From NCBI GenBank assembly GCA_031277315.1, contig JAITMP010000040.1, positions 29,077 to 93,076 of the forward strand: DNA of 64,000 bases, in the 5' to 3' direction. This document shows, in pieces, positions 25,839 to 36,970 of this stretch (within the stretch, counting starts at the first letter, position 1; every line of letters begins with the position of its first letter). A model generated the notes under the pieces. It saw only the letters and a list, made by a program, of their open reading frames with translations. It made no database searches and was not told the origin of the DNA. This DNA is from Zoogloeaceae bacterium (lineage in GTDB: Bacteria; Pseudomonadota; Gammaproteobacteria; Burkholderiales; Rhodocyclaceae). The position numbers and the translations under genes were made by a program.

Positions 25839-25991
25839 GCCCAACATTGCGTAAAGCCCTTGTCCTAATATGCGCTTCAACCCGGACGGCTTCGCCGCCG
25901 GTTAAGCTGGGGCAGTAGACATACAAATCAGCGCATATTTTCTGCGAACAATACACCCGGCATTCAAATTCACAAACGCTTCAGGACAAGG
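25839..25991. repeat. Nested inverted repeats / possible degenerate attC
   Basis: Three nested pairs: CCTTGTCCT (25858-25866)/AGGACAAGG (25983-25991), AATATGCGC (25867-25875)/GCGCATATT (25931-25939), and GCTT(C)AACC (25875-25883)/GGTTAAGC (25900-25907) with a TTCG loop region and one unpaired base. GCCCAAC at 25839 fits the R'' consensus and GTTAAGC at 25901 fits R', but they are not complements. The outer arm overlaps the folB stop. A degenerate attC or simply a 3' hairpin region. Confidence 0.35.
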
Positions 25992-26334
25992 TCCCGCGCT
26001 CGATCGCCACGCCGACCCGCTTCACGCCGCGGGCGACGCCGGTTTTGGCGATGGAGATTTTTACCCAGGGCGCGCCGAAGTCTTCGGTGAGGAGCGCGAC
26101 GACGTATTCGCCCAGCGTTTCCAGCAGGTTGAAGTGGCGCTCGCCGAGTTCGCGTCGGATGCGCGCGATGACTTCGGCGTAGTCGATGGTGTTGGCGATG
26201 TCGTCGTGCTGGGCGGCGGCGTCGGGCACGCCAAATTCGAGGCTGATCTCGATGGTCTGGCGCGCCGCCCGCTCGCGGGCGTAGATGCCGACCCAGGCTT
26301 CGACGCGCAAGGCGTCGATGAAGATGCGATCCAT
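25981..26334 (-). CDS. folB: Dihydroneopterin aldolase
   Basis: A 117-residue FolB, making 6-hydroxymethyl-dihydropterin and glycolaldehyde in folate synthesis. Seen: MDRIFIDALRVEAWVGIYARERAARQTIEISLEFG, TIDYAEVIARIR, and LLETLGEYVVALL with the conserved Glu. Normal length. It is divergent from plsY, as in many proteobacteria. Confidence 0.94.
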   Translation of the reverse strand: MDRIFIDALRVEAWVGIYARERAARQTIEISLEFGVPDAAAQHDDIANTIDYAEVIARIRRELGERHFNLLETLGEYVVALLTEDFGAPWVKISIAKTGVARGVKRVGVAIERGTLS

Positions 26335-26378
26335 GTGGGAATCTCGATTAGAATGCCGCGAATTCTAGGGGATATGTG

Positions 26379-26993
26379 ATGACTACGCTCGGTTTTGCCA
26401 TTCTGGCCTATCTGCTCGGCTCGATCCCCTTCGCGGTGGTGACGAGCCGGCTTTTCGGCTTGGCCGATCCGCGCAGCTACGGCTCGGGCAATCCCGGCGC
26501 CACGAATGTGCTGCGCAGCGGCAACACGCTGGCGGCGCTGCTGACCTTGCTTGGCGACGCGGCGAAGGGCTGGCTGGCGGTATTTCTCGCGCAGCAGTTC
26601 GGCCCGGCTTACGGCGCTCAGCCGCAGGATATCGCCATCGCCGGTTTTGCCGCTTTCTTCGGCCATCTGCATCCGGTTTTTCTGCGTTTCCGTGGCGGTA
26701 AGGGCGTCGCCACCGCCGCCGGGGTGCTGTTCGGCTTCAACCTGTGGCTGGGTCTTGCCGTGCTGGCGGTGTGGGGCGGCATGGTCTGGTTTTTCCGCTA
26801 TTCGTCGCTCGGCGCCATCGCCGCCGCCGTCGTCGCGCCGGTCATCGCCTTGGTTCTGCTCGATTCGGGCGATAAGGTGACGGCGGTGTTCTGCATCGCC
26901 TTGCTGCTGTTCTGGCGGCACAGCGAGAACCTGCAACGCATCCGCGCCGGCACCGAGCCGAAGATCGGCGCGAAGAAGAACGCCGCGCCCTGA
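26379..26993 (+). CDS. plsY: Glycerol-3-phosphate acyltransferase PlsY
   Basis: A 204-residue inner-membrane enzyme that uses acyl-phosphate to acylate glycerol-3-phosphate in the first step of phospholipid synthesis. Seen: five or so helices, SGNPGATNVLRSG (glycerol-phosphate loop) near residues 36-48 and GHLHPVFLRFRGGKGVATAAG. Start ATG at 26379 has AGGGGA upstream; a GTG one codon earlier is possible. Its partner plsC-like gene is at 36158-36970. Confidence 0.95.
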   Translation: MTTLGFAILAYLLGSIPFAVVTSRLFGLADPRSYGSGNPGATNVLRSGNTLAALLTLLGDAAKGWLAVFLAQQFGPAYGAQPQDIAIAGFAAFFGHLHPVFLRFRGGKGVATAAGVLFGFNLWLGLAVLAVWGGMVWFFRYSSLGAIAAAVVAPVIALVLLDSGDKVTAVFCIALLLFWRHSENLQRIRAGTEPKIGAKKNAAP

Positions 26994-26999
26994 GAACCG

Positions 27000-28019
27000 T
27001 TACACCTCCGTCAAGGCCCAGCGCGGCTTGACGCCGAAGCGGCCGGCGGGTTGTCTTGCCGTCACCGCCGCCGTCAGCCGCTGCGCGCCGGCGAAAGCGA
27101 TCATCGCGCCGTTGTCGGTGCACAAGGCCATTTCCGGGTAGAACACTTCCGCGCCGATCGCGCCCGCGCCGGCATCCAGCGCGGCGCGCAGCGCTTGGTT
27201 GGCGCTGACGCCGCCGGCGACCACCAGTTGCTTGAGGCCGGTCGCCTTCAGCGCCGCCAGCGCCTTGGCGGTCAGCACGTCGACGATGGCGGCCTGCGTG
27301 CTGGCAGCCAAATCCGCGCGCGCCTGCTCGCAGACGTTGGGGCCGAGCTTGCGCGCCTGCGTCAGCACCGCCGTTTTCAGACCGGCAAAAGAAAAATTCA
27401 GATCGCCGCTGCGCAGCAACGGGCGCGGCAGCGGGTAGGCCGTGGCATCGCCAAATTCGGCCATCCGCGCCAGCGCCGGCCCGCCGGGATAGCCGAGGCC
27501 GAGCAGCTTGGCAGTTTTGTCGAACGCCTCGCCGGCGGCGTCGTCCAGCGTCTCGCCCAGCAGCGCGTAGTGACCGGCGCCGGAGACGCGCATCAACTGG
27601 GTATGGCCACCCGAAACCAGCAGGGCGACGAAGGGAAAGCGCGGCGGCGCGGCGGAAAGCAGGGGCGACAGCAGATGGCCTTCAAGATGATGCACCGGCA
27701 CCGCCGGCACTTTGAGCGCCAGCGCCAGCGCCTCGGCGAAACCGGCGCCAGCCAGCAGTGCGCCGGCCAAGCCCGGCCCGGCGGTGTAGGCGACGGCGCC
27801 GATGTCCTTCATGGCGGCGCCGGCTTCCGCCAGCACGCCGCGCAGCAGCGGCACGATGCGGCGGATGTGGTCGCGCGAGGCCAGTTCCGGCACGACGCCG
27901 CCATAGGCTTCGTGCAGATCGGTCTGGGAATGCACGGCGTGCGCCAGCAAACCGCGCGCCGTGTCGTAGAGGGCGAGGCCGGTTTCGTCGCAGGAGGATT
28001 CGATGCCGAGCACGAGCAT
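27000..28019 (-). CDS. tsaD: tRNA N6-threonylcarbamoyladenosine synthase TsaD
   Basis: A 339-residue ASKHA-fold protein that, with TsaBE, transfers threonylcarbamoyl to A37 of ANN-decoding tRNAs. Seen: [15 protein letters not shown] at the start, metal-binding His pair in [21 protein letters not shown], and [10 protein letters not shown]. Full length. Divergent from rpsU with 95 bases between, the arrangement seen in E. coli and many others. Confidence 0.97.
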   Translation of the reverse strand: MLVLGIESSCDETGLALYDTARGLLAHAVHSQTDLHEAYGGVVPELASRDHIRRIVPLLRGVLAEAGAAMKDIGAVAYTAGPGLAGALLAGAGFAEALALALKVPAVPVHHLEGHLLSPLLSAAPPRFPFVALLVSGGHTQLMRVSGAGHYALLGETLDDAAGEAFDKTAKLLGLGYPGGPALARMAEFGDATAYPLPRPLLRSGDLNFSFAGLKTAVLTQARKLGPNVCEQARADLAASTQAAIVDVLTAKALAALKATGLKQLVVAGGVSANQALRAALDAGAGAIGAEVFYPEMALCTDNGAMIAFAGAQRLTAAVTARQPAGRFGVKPRWALTEV

Positions 28020-28050
28020 GGGAGCATTCTACCGGGCTGTGGAGGCGCTG

Positions 28051-28079
28051 TTGGACTTTCCGCGAAACACGGCTATAAT
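28051..28079 (+). promoter_or_regulatory. rpsU operon promoter
   Basis: TTGGAC (28051-28056), 17-base spacer, TATAAT (28074-28079): a strong sigma-70 promoter 35 bases before rpsU. Confidence 0.8.
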
Positions 28080-28114
28080 GCGCGGCTTTCCCAATCAGAG
28101 CAGGGTTAATCCGC

Positions 28115-28327
28115 ATGCCTGGCATCCGCGTCAAGGAAAACGAGCCGTTTGAAGTGGCCATCCGCCGTTTCAAGCGCGCCATCGAGAAAACCGGTCTTTT
28201 GACCGAACTGCGCTCGCGCGAGTTCTACGAAAAACCCACCGCCGAGCGCAAGCGCAAGCTCTCCGCTGCGGTAAAGCGCCATCACAAGCGCGTCCGCAGC
28301 CAGATGCTGCCGCCGAAGATGTACTGA
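28115..28327 (+). CDS. rpsU: 30S ribosomal protein S21
   Basis: A 70-residue bS21, the small-subunit protein near the anti-Shine-Dalgarno. Seen: [20 protein letters not shown] and a C-terminal Lys/Arg-rich tail ([19 protein letters not shown]). First gene of the macromolecular synthesis operon rpsU-yqeY-dnaG-rpoD. Confidence 0.97.
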   Translation: MPGIRVKENEPFEVAIRRFKRAIEKTGLLTELRSREFYEKPTAERKRKLSAAVKRHHKRVRSQMLPPKMY

Positions 28328-28363
28328 GCGGCTCGCGCCGCCCGCCCGCATCGTCATCAGCCA

Positions 28364-28393
28364 GCCTCGGACTGCGAAGTGCCGGGGCTTTTT
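28364..28393 (+). terminator. Hairpin attenuator after rpsU
   Basis: AGCCTCGGACT and AGTGCCGGGGCT pair (with a G-U pair and one bulge) around a GCGA loop, followed by TTTTT. It likely ends part of the rpsU transcripts so that S21 is made in excess over the downstream genes. Confidence 0.6.
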
Positions 28394-28425
28394 GCTTTGT
28401 GTTCCCTGAATTTATCGTCCGCACC

Positions 28426-28890
28426 ATGTCACTCAAAGCCCGGATCAACGAAGACATGAAAACCGCCATGAAGGCGCGCGAAACCGCGCGTCTGGGCGCC
28501 ATCCGCCTGCTGCTGGCGGCCATCAAGCAGCGCGAGGTGGATGAGCGGATCGAACTCGACGATGCCGCCGTGCTGGCCGTCATCGACAAGATGCTCAAGC
28601 AGCGCCGCGATTCCATCACCCAGTACGAGCAGGCGGGCCGGCAGGATTTGGCCGACGCCGAGAAATTCGAGTCCCGGGTGCTGTCTGCCTATCTGCCGCA
28701 GCCGTTCTCGGCGGAGGAAATCCAGGCCGCCGTCGCCGAGGCGATTGCCACCGTTGCCACCGTTGCCGCCAGCGGCGCCGCCGGCCCGCAGGACATGGGC
28801 AAGGTGATGGCGGCGCTGAAGCCGAAGCTGGCCGGCCGCGCCGACATGAGCCAGGTGTCCGGGCTGGTCAAGGCGGCCTTGTCGAAATAA
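28426..28890 (+). CDS. yqeY: GatB/YqeY domain protein
   Basis: A 154-residue YqeY protein, a tRNA-binding domain related to the tail of GatB; its exact job is unknown. Seen: MSLKARINEDMKTAMKARETARLGAIRLLLAAIKQREVDER and the C-terminal QDMGKVMAALKPKLAGRADMSQVSGLVKAAL. A linker ATVATVAAS near residues 107-115 is coded by three 9-bp repeats (28744-28770). Start ATG at 28426 matches family starts. Between rpsU and dnaG, as usual in proteobacteria. Confidence 0.93.
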   Translation: MSLKARINEDMKTAMKARETARLGAIRLLLAAIKQREVDERIELDDAAVLAVIDKMLKQRRDSITQYEQAGRQDLADAEKFESRVLSAYLPQPFSAEEIQAAVAEAIATVATVAASGAAGPQDMGKVMAALKPKLAGRADMSQVSGLVKAALSK

Positions 28891-28936
28891 AGTAAATTTG
28901 CCGGAAAAACCGGCAGCCTTTCCTATAATGATTTGA

Positions 28937-28962
28937 GGGCCGCGACGGGCGCGGCCCTTTTT
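28937..28962 (+). terminator. Rho-independent terminator before dnaG
   Basis: GGGCCGCG/CGCGGCCC stem (8 bp) with ACGGG loop and TTTTT. It lies 25 bases before dnaG, like the E. coli terminator between rpsU and dnaG. A TATAAT at 28924-28929 lies just upstream, with only a poor -35 (TTGCCG, 20-base spacer). Confidence 0.8.
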
Positions 28963-28987
28963 GCTTTCTTCCGCTGTCTTCTGAGCG

Positions 28988-30772
28988 TTGCGCGTGATCC
29001 CCGAATCCTTCATCCAGGAACTCCTTGCGCGGATAGACATCATCGACGTCGTCGAGCGTTACCTGCCCCTGAAAAAAGCCGGCGCGAATTACGTTGCCTG
29101 TTGCCCTTTTCACAGCGAAAAGACGCCTTCGTTCTCGGTCAGCCCGAGCAAGCAGTTCTATCACTGCTTCGGCTGCGGCGCGCATGGCAGCGCGATCGGT
29201 TTCGTCATGGAATACGCGGGCCTCGGCTTCGTCGAGGCGGTGCAGGATCTGGCCGCGCAAGCCGGTTTGCAGGTGCCGCAGCAGCGTCCCGACGCGCCCC
29301 GGCCAAAGGCAGGCGAAGCCGCATCGCTGACGGAAACCATGGCGTGCGCGGCCCGGTATTACAAGGAGCAACTCAAGGCCAGCCCGAAAGCCATCGACTA
29401 CCTGAAAGGGCGCGGGCTGACGGGCGAAATCGCCGCCCGTTTCGGCCTCGGTTACGCGCCGGATGGCTGGCAGAACCTCGCCGCCGCCTTTCCCGATTAC
29501 CAGCACAAGGCGCTCGCCGAGTGCGGGCTGGTCATCGAGGGCGAGGCCGGCAAGCGTTACGACCGCTTCCGCGACCGCATCATGTTTCCCATTCTCGACG
29601 CCCGCGGCAACGTCATCGGCTTCGGCGGACGCATCATCGGTCAGGGCGAGCCGAAATACATGAACTCGCCGGAGACGCCGCTGTTCGAGAAAGGGCGGGA
29701 GCTGTACGGCCTGACGCAGGCGCGGGCCGCCATCCGCGACGGGGACGAGGTGATCGTCGTCGAAGGCTACATGGATGCGGTCGCGCTGGCCCAGCACGGC
29801 ATCGGCAACGCGGTGGCGACGCTCGGCACCGCCACCACGCCGACGCATGTGCACAAGCTGCTGCGTCAGGCCGGCCGCGTCATCTTCTGTTTCGACGGCG
29901 ATGCCGCCGGCCGCAAGGCGGCGGCGCGGGCGCTGGAGGCCAGTCTGGAACAGCTTGCCGACGACAAGATCGTCGGCTTCCTGTTCCTGCCGCCGGAGGA
30001 CGACCCGGACAGCTACGTCCGCGCCCAGGGCGCCGACGCCTTCCGCCAACGGGCGCGGCAAGCCATGCCGCTGACCGATTTCCTGATGCAGGAATTGAAA
30101 GCCGGCAAGGATCTCGCCAGCGCCGAGGGCCGCTCGCAACTGGCGCATGCCGCCAAGCCGCTGCTGGGCCGGTTGCGCGCGCCGCTTTTGCGCCTGCAAC
30201 TCGTCAAGCTGCTGGCGCAGGCGAGCGGCTTTTCCCAGTCCGAGATCGAGGCGCTCTGCGAACTGCCGCCAGTAGCGCGCAAGCCGCCGCCGCGCGCGCC
30301 CCGCAGCGCCTCGTCGCCGAAAGCGCGCAAGCTGCTGCGGATGATCGTCCAGCAGCCCGGTCTCGCGGCGCGTCTGCCGGAGGAACTTATTCCGGCCGGC
30401 CATGCCGAAACGGACGCGCTGCATGCGCTGGTGAGCGCGGTTGCACAGGGTAGCTTTGGTAGTTTCGGCAGTTCCGGCAGCCCCGGCGCGGACGGCTTCG
30501 GCAAGGTGCTGGAGTATTTTCGCGGCACCGCGCACGAGCCGCTGATCTCCCGGATTCTCGGCGAACTGCTCGACGTGCAGGAATTCGATGACGAGTCGAT
30601 CGAGGCGGTGTTTTCCCACACGGTCGACCGCTTGCGCGAGGACGAAATGAACCGGGCGGTCGCCGAACTCAACGCCAAGGCGCAGGCCGGAGGATTGACG
30701 CACGAGGAACAACTCCGGCGGGCGCAACTTCTCGCGCAGAAACAATCAGTTAAACCGGCATCATCGGCTTGA
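28988..30772 (+). CDS. dnaG: DNA primase
   Basis: A 594-residue primase that makes RNA primers at the replication fork. Seen: zinc finger CCPFHSEKTPSFSVSPSKQFYHCFGCGAHG (residues about 38-67), TOPRIM with VEGYMDAVAL and CFDGDAAGRKAA, and a C-terminal helicase-binding domain. A Gly/Ser/Phe linker before that domain (near residues 488-499) is coded by four 9-bp repeats at 30449-30484. The start is TTG at 28988 (homologues extend slightly beyond the GTG at 28994). Weak Shine-Dalgarno suits its normally low expression. Confidence 0.96.
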   Translation: MRVIPESFIQELLARIDIIDVVERYLPLKKAGANYVACCPFHSEKTPSFSVSPSKQFYHCFGCGAHGSAIGFVMEYAGLGFVEAVQDLAAQAGLQVPQQRPDAPRPKAGEAASLTETMACAARYYKEQLKASPKAIDYLKGRGLTGEIAARFGLGYAPDGWQNLAAAFPDYQHKALAECGLVIEGEAGKRYDRFRDRIMFPILDARGNVIGFGGRIIGQGEPKYMNSPETPLFEKGRELYGLTQARAAIRDGDEVIVVEGYMDAVALAQHGIGNAVATLGTATTPTHVHKLLRQAGRVIFCFDGDAAGRKAAARALEASLEQLADDKIVGFLFLPPEDDPDSYVRAQGADAFRQRARQAMPLTDFLMQELKAGKDLASAEGRSQLAHAAKPLLGRLRAPLLRLQLVKLLAQASGFSQSEIEALCELPPVARKPPPRAPRSASSPKARKLLRMIVQQPGLAARLPEELIPAGHAETDALHALVSAVAQGSFGSFGSSGSPGADGFGKVLEYFRGTAHEPLISRILGELLDVQEFDDESIEAVFSHTVDRLREDEMNRAVAELNAKAQAGGLTHEEQLRRAQLLAQKQSVKPASSA

Positions 30773-30837
30773 TTTTTTGATACAATCAACGGTTTTCCCC
30801 AAATAACGCCTTTACTGAGAAAGTATTGAGGAACGAC

Positions 30838-33117
<2,280 letters not shown>

Positions 33118-33126
33118 GCAGAAAAA

Positions 33127-33149
33127 ACGGCAGCCGAGGCTGCCGTTTC
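33127..33149. terminator. Bidirectional terminator between rpoD and tRNA-Ile2
   Basis: ACGGCAGC/GCTGCCGT stem with CCGAG-type loop; a T-rich run follows on the plus strand and a six-A run precedes it, giving T6 on the minus strand. It ends rpoD and probably also catches transcripts from the glyQ-to-GT9 operon coming from the right. Confidence 0.8.
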
Positions 33150-33165
33150 AGTATCATCCCTCCGG

Positions 33166-33241
<76 letters not shown>

Positions 33242-33242
33242 T

Positions 33243-34277
33243 TCAATCGGCGTTTTCTTGCAGGCGCTCAATCGCGGCGATGATTTGCGACGGGCGGATA
33301 AAATATTTCCACAAGTTTTCTCCCGGCAGGGAAAGAACAGGACAGATGACGATGCCGGGCGCCCAGTCCGGGCGCCAGTGGAAGCGGGGATTTCTTTTGC
33401 GGTAAATGGTGACGACCGGAATCCCGAGAAACGACGCCAGATGACCGTTCCCGGAATCGTTGGCGACGACAACGCCCGATTCGTATAAATAAGCGGCGAG
33501 CGCGCCGATGTCGTCGAAGCGCGGGACATCGAATGCGTCGCCGGCCATTTGTTTCCAGGCTGCGTGGTTGTTCGGCGCGACGACGATCACAGGCGCATGC
33601 CCGCGCGCTTTCAGGCGACGGCAGAGCGCGAGGAAAGATGCCGGCCGCCAATTCTTTTTCTCCGGCCCTGCCGAATCAGGACTAACGACGATTCTGTTTT
33701 TGTGCCGGCGGCGCGCCAACCCGTCCGGCGCGACGATGGGCGGCTGTTTGCTGACACGCGCAAGGCGCATCCGTTCCCGCATGTATTCCAAAGTCATCTC
33801 AACGACGCTGGCGCCGGCTGACGGGCGGAACCGGATCGAGCTGCCGCTGCCGAGCAGCTTTTCGAGTTGCCGGAACGTGTCCGGGCTGCTGGCACGCCTG
33901 ATTCTTTCGGTGTGATCGAAATGCCAGCTTTTCGGCGACTTCTGGCAGATCAGCAACCATTGCTCCCGCAGCCGCGCGGTGGCGGTTTCGTCCATGGCGG
34001 CGCGGATGAAACCGGGCGGACTCACGATCGCCAGATCGTATGCCGCCAGTTCGGCTTCGATCCGTTCAGCGGGCGGATACGGTTTGATGTTGAGCGTCGG
34101 CAGCCATGCCCGCATCTGGTCAGCGATGTTGCCGTAACAAGTGACGTCGAAACCGTTCCTTTGCAGATTGTCGGCGATCATCAGATAGATCAAGCCATCG
34201 CCCAGCGAATCGAAGGAAACCAGCCCGATTCTGGCTTTGGCGGCGGTTTCCGGATCGGCGGGAAAATGATTTGACAT
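33243..34277 (-). CDS. Glycosyltransferase family 9-like protein
   Basis: A 344-residue protein with the two-domain GT-B layout of ADP-heptose:LPS heptosyltransferases. Seen: RIGLVSFDSLGDGLIYLMIADNLQ at the N-terminus (nucleotide-sugar fold), IVVSPDSAGPEKKNWRPASFLALC, and the C-terminal VVANDSGNGHLASFLGIPVVTIY, matching the D-S/T-G-x-x-H-L signature of GT9. The acceptor is unknown. It is the last gene of the glyQ operon, after gloA by 37 bases, and converges on tRNA-Ile2. With gmhB in the same operon a role in LPS core synthesis is likely. Confidence 0.8.
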   Translation of the reverse strand: MSNHFPADPETAAKARIGLVSFDSLGDGLIYLMIADNLQRNGFDVTCYGNIADQMRAWLPTLNIKPYPPAERIEAELAAYDLAIVSPPGFIRAAMDETATARLREQWLLICQKSPKSWHFDHTERIRRASSPDTFRQLEKLLGSGSSIRFRPSAGASVVEMTLEYMRERMRLARVSKQPPIVAPDGLARRRHKNRIVVSPDSAGPEKKNWRPASFLALCRRLKARGHAPVIVVAPNNHAAWKQMAGDAFDVPRFDDIGALAAYLYESGVVVANDSGNGHLASFLGIPVVTIYRKRNPRFHWRPDWAPGIVICPVLSLPGENLWKYFIRPSQIIAAIERLQENAD

Positions 34278-34314
34278 GACGGGTTTTTCAGGGCGCTCCC
34301 CTTATGCCATCCCT

Positions 34315-34704
34315 TTACGCCGTCCCCTTCTGGATCAACTCGACCTTGTAGCCGTCCGGATCCTGCACGAAGGCGATGATTGCGCTGCCGTGCTGCATCG
34401 GGCCGGCTTCGCGCGTCACCGTGCCGCCACGGCGCTTGATTTCGGCGCAGGCGGCATGGGCGTCGTCCACCTCCAGCGCAAGGTGGCCGTAGCCAGTGCC
34501 GATGTCGTACTTGTCCGTGCCCCAATTGAACGTCAGTTCCAGCACCGCGCCGTGCTTTTCCTCCTGATAGCCGACGAAGGCCAGCGTGAATTTGCCTTCC
34601 GGGTAGTCCATGCGCCGCAGCAGGCGCATGCCGAGAATTTCAGTATAGAACCGGATCGAGCGGTCGAGATCGCCGACCCGCAGCATGGTATGCAGAATGC
34701 GCAT
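34315..34704 (-). CDS. gloA: Lactoylglutathione lyase (glyoxalase I)
   Basis: A 129-residue glyoxalase I, which turns the methylglyoxal-glutathione hemithioacetal into S-lactoylglutathione. Seen: [31 protein letters not shown] with metal ligand His5, [26 protein letters not shown] holding the Glu and His ligands, and the last ligand Glu in [11 protein letters not shown]. Start ATG at 34704 has AGGAGA upstream; longer frames extend into the preceding gene and are not real. Confidence 0.95.
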   Translation of the reverse strand: MRILHTMLRVGDLDRSIRFYTEILGMRLLRRMDYPEGKFTLAFVGYQEEKHGAVLELTFNWGTDKYDIGTGYGHLALEVDDAHAACAEIKRRGGTVTREAGPMQHGSAIIAFVQDPDGYKVELIQKGTA

Positions 34705-34721
34705 CGCGTGGTTCTCCTTTT

Positions 34722-35489
34722 CTATAGTCGCGGACAGGTTACGGCCAGCCGCCGCAGTTCGCCGCGGGCGGCCTGGTAATCGGGGAAAAGCCGCTCGACG
34801 ACTTTCCAGAAGCGCGGCGAATGGTTCATTTCGACGAGGTGCGCCAACTCGTGCGCGACGACGTAGTCGATCAGGCGCAGCGGCGCATGAATCAATCGCC
34901 ATGACAAACGGATTCCGGTTTTTTCGCTGCAACTGCCCCAGCGCGTTTGCGCGTTGGACAGCGCCAGCCGTGGCAGCGGCTGGCCGAGGCGGGCGGCGTA
35001 ATGCGCGGCCCGTTCACGGAACACGTCGAGCGCGCGTTCGCGCACGGCGCGGCGCGCCAGTTGCCGCAGATCGGCGCCGGGCCGCGCCGGCAGAATCAGA
35101 ACCTGACCGTCCCAGCGCGCCCGGCTGACATCCGGCGCGAGGCGCACCACGCAGGTTTCGCCCAAAAGCGGAATCGCGGCGCCGTCGCAGACCGCCAGAT
35201 CGCGCGTCTGCCCGCCGCGCCATTCGTCGAGCCGCTTCAATATCCAGGCCGTGTTGTGGCGCAGGAAGCGTTCGATGTCGGCGAGTGAAGTGCGCGGCGA
35301 CGCGCCGACGCGCAGGCCGCGCTGGTCGATGGTCATGCCGAGCGTGCGCCGCCGGGCGCGGATCAGCCGGTAGTCGACGATGCGCGCGCCAAGCTGGATA
35401 TGGCGGATCTGCTCCGCCGGCGGTTGTCGTGGCGACAGCGGCGAGGCGAAGCCGAACAGCGGCAGTTCAAGCTGGAACAGCCGCGGCAT
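34722..35489 (-). CDS. YgjP/SprT-like zinc metallopeptidase (DUF45)
   Basis: A 255-residue YgjP-family (M48-like, DUF45) protein. Seen: the DUF45 core with [43 protein letters not shown], and the zinc site [16 protein letters not shown] (HExxH near residue 215 plus a third His). Family members are predicted intracellular metalloproteases with no agreed substrate. The gene overlaps the end of an upstream paralogue by 23 bases, which lacks the zinc site (see 35467-36183). Intact by sequence. Confidence 0.85.
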   Translation of the reverse strand: MPRLFQLELPLFGFASPLSPRQPPAEQIRHIQLGARIVDYRLIRARRRTLGMTIDQRGLRVGASPRTSLADIERFLRHNTAWILKRLDEWRGGQTRDLAVCDGAAIPLLGETCVVRLAPDVSRARWDGQVLILPARPGADLRQLARRAVRERALDVFRERAAHYAARLGQPLPRLALSNAQTRWGSCSEKTGIRLSWRLIHAPLRLIDYVVAHELAHLVEMNHSPRFWKVVERLFPDYQAARGELRRLAVTCPRL

Positions 35490-36183
35490 CGTCTTGCCAT
35501 AATGTCGGCGCCGCGCCGGCGGCCGGGCGCGGCGAGAGAAAGCGGCGCACCACGCTGCCGATTTCTTCCGGCGAGAGGTGGATCAGACGCCATGACAAAC
35601 GCAAGCGGCCATCGGCGTCGACGCCGCCCCAGGCGCCGGCGGCGAAGGACAGCCGCCATGCCGGCGCTGGCAGGCCGAGATGACGGCAGCTTGCCGCCAA
35701 CTGCTCGGCGATGACGCGCTGTGCCTGCGTTTGCAGCCAGCCTTGCACGCTGTCCTTGATCTGCTTCTCGCCGGCTTCCGGCGGCAGGGGCAGGTGGAGC
35801 CGTTCGCCGCGCAGCGCGATGCCGTCATGGCGGCCATCGAGACAAAGCGTGATGTCGCGGCCAAGAAAAGGAAAGCGCGCGCCGTCCTGCCAGCGCGCCG
35901 GCAGCGGCAGCTTGCCGGGGCCGGCGGCGCGGCCGGCCAGTTTGCCGACGATGGCGCGGCTGCCGTCGCGGATGGCTTGTTCGATCTGCGGCAGGGTCAT
36001 GCCGCGCGGCGCGTTGACCTGCAAGCCCTGCTCGTCGACATGCAGACTGATTTTGTCATGCCGCGAGCGGCGCAAGCGGAAAGGCAGCGGCGGCGCGTCG
36101 AATTGCAGGGAATACTGGCCGTCAGCCGTCTTGGCGGGCGCGCCGCCGAGGGAAAGATCAAGCTGTCGTTGCGTCCGCTTCAT
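35467..36183 (-). CDS. Degenerate YgjP/DUF45 paralogue lacking the zinc site
   Basis: A 238-residue protein that aligns by eye with its downstream neighbour: PLPFRLRRSRHDKISLHVDEQGLQVNAPRGMTLPQIEQAI corresponds to its N-terminal half, and [33 protein letters not shown] to its WGSCS...LSWRLIHAP...VVAHELAHL. At the expected HExxH the sequence reads VVRRFLSPRP and then ends in an unrelated Ala-rich tail. The other two frames there do not restore HExxH, so a single recent frameshift is not the cause. Overlaps plsC by 26 bases. Probably a non-catalytic partner or a decaying duplicate. Confidence 0.7.
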   Translation of the reverse strand: MKRTQRQLDLSLGGAPAKTADGQYSLQFDAPPLPFRLRRSRHDKISLHVDEQGLQVNAPRGMTLPQIEQAIRDGSRAIVGKLAGRAAGPGKLPLPARWQDGARFPFLGRDITLCLDGRHDGIALRGERLHLPLPPEAGEKQIKDSVQGWLQTQAQRVIAEQLAASCRHLGLPAPAWRLSFAAGAWGGVDADGRLRLSWRLIHLSPEEIGSVVRRFLSPRPAAGAAPTLWQDDAAAVPA

Positions 36184-36970
36184 GGTCTGCGTAACGATGT
36201 GGGCTGATGCGGCGCATTTCGGCTTCCATCCAGGCTTCGGCGCGCGCGTTCACATCTTCCGCCGAGAGGCCGGCGGGGTCAATGACCGGGCCGATGCTGA
36301 CTGTCACCGTGCCCGGATATTTGATGAAAGCGCGCCGGCTCCAGAACTCGCCGGCGTTGAGCGCCACCGGCACCACCGGCGCGCCGGTTTCGACGGCGAG
36401 ATGCGCGCCGCCGATCTTGTAACGGCGATGGACGCCGATCGGCGTGCGCGTGCCTTCCGGAAAAATGATGACCCAATAGCCCTGACTCAAGCGCAGGCGG
36501 CCCTGTTCCACGAGTTGCGTCAAGGCTTTCTTGCCGGCGCCGCGATTGATCGAAATCATCGGCACGGTCGCCAGCGCCCAGCCAAAAAAGGGCAGCATGA
36601 TGAGTTCTTTTTTCCAGACGAACACCGTCCAGGGAAAGACCAGTTGCAGCACGATGGTTTCCCAGGCCGACTGGTGCTTGGAGAGAATGACCGAGGGACG
36701 GTCGGGAATATGCTCGCGGCCAAGGACGCGGTAATTGATGCCCAGCACATGCCGGATCAGCCAGGAGGCGACATGCACCCAGGGCGTCACCAGATGCCGG
36801 CGCCAGCGGTGCGGCAGCGGAAAGCACAGCATGACGCCGATGGTGTACGGCACCGTGAATATCGCCAGCGCCAGCATGAACAGCGCCGAACGCAGCGCGA
36901 TCAGCAGCGTCGGCCTGGGCGGATTGGGCGGATTAGGTGGATTAGGCGAATCAAGCATTGCAGATGTCAT
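36158..36970 (-). CDS. plsC: 1-acyl-sn-glycerol-3-phosphate acyltransferase
   Basis: A 270-residue lysophosphatidate acyltransferase of phospholipid synthesis, membrane-bound by an N-terminal helix (residues about 24-50). Seen: ILSKHQSAWETIVLQ as the H-x4-D/E motif (here with Glu), the block FFGWALATVPMISINRGAGKKAL, FPEGTRTPIG, and VVPVALNAGEF. The N-terminus carries a PNPPNPPNPPR stretch coded by 9-bp repeats (36917-36952). Overlaps gmhB by four bases. Confidence 0.92.
   Translation of the reverse strand: MTSAMLDSPNPPNPPNPPRPTLLIALRSALFMLALAIFTVPYTIGVMLCFPLPHRWRRHLVTPWVHVASWLIRHVLGINYRVLGREHIPDRPSVILSKHQSAWETIVLQLVFPWTVFVWKKELIMLPFFGWALATVPMISINRGAGKKALTQLVEQGRLRLSQGYWVIIFPEGTRTPIGVHRRYKIGGAHLAVETGAPVVPVALNAGEFWSRRAFIKYPGTVTVSIGPVIDPAGLSAEDVNARAEAWMEAEMRRISPHRYADHEADATTA

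Noticed and set aside
36158..36970. Glu instead of Asp in the H-x4-D motif of PlsC considered a defect
   Set aside because: The KHQSxWET form occurs in many betaproteobacterial family members and the other motifs are intact.
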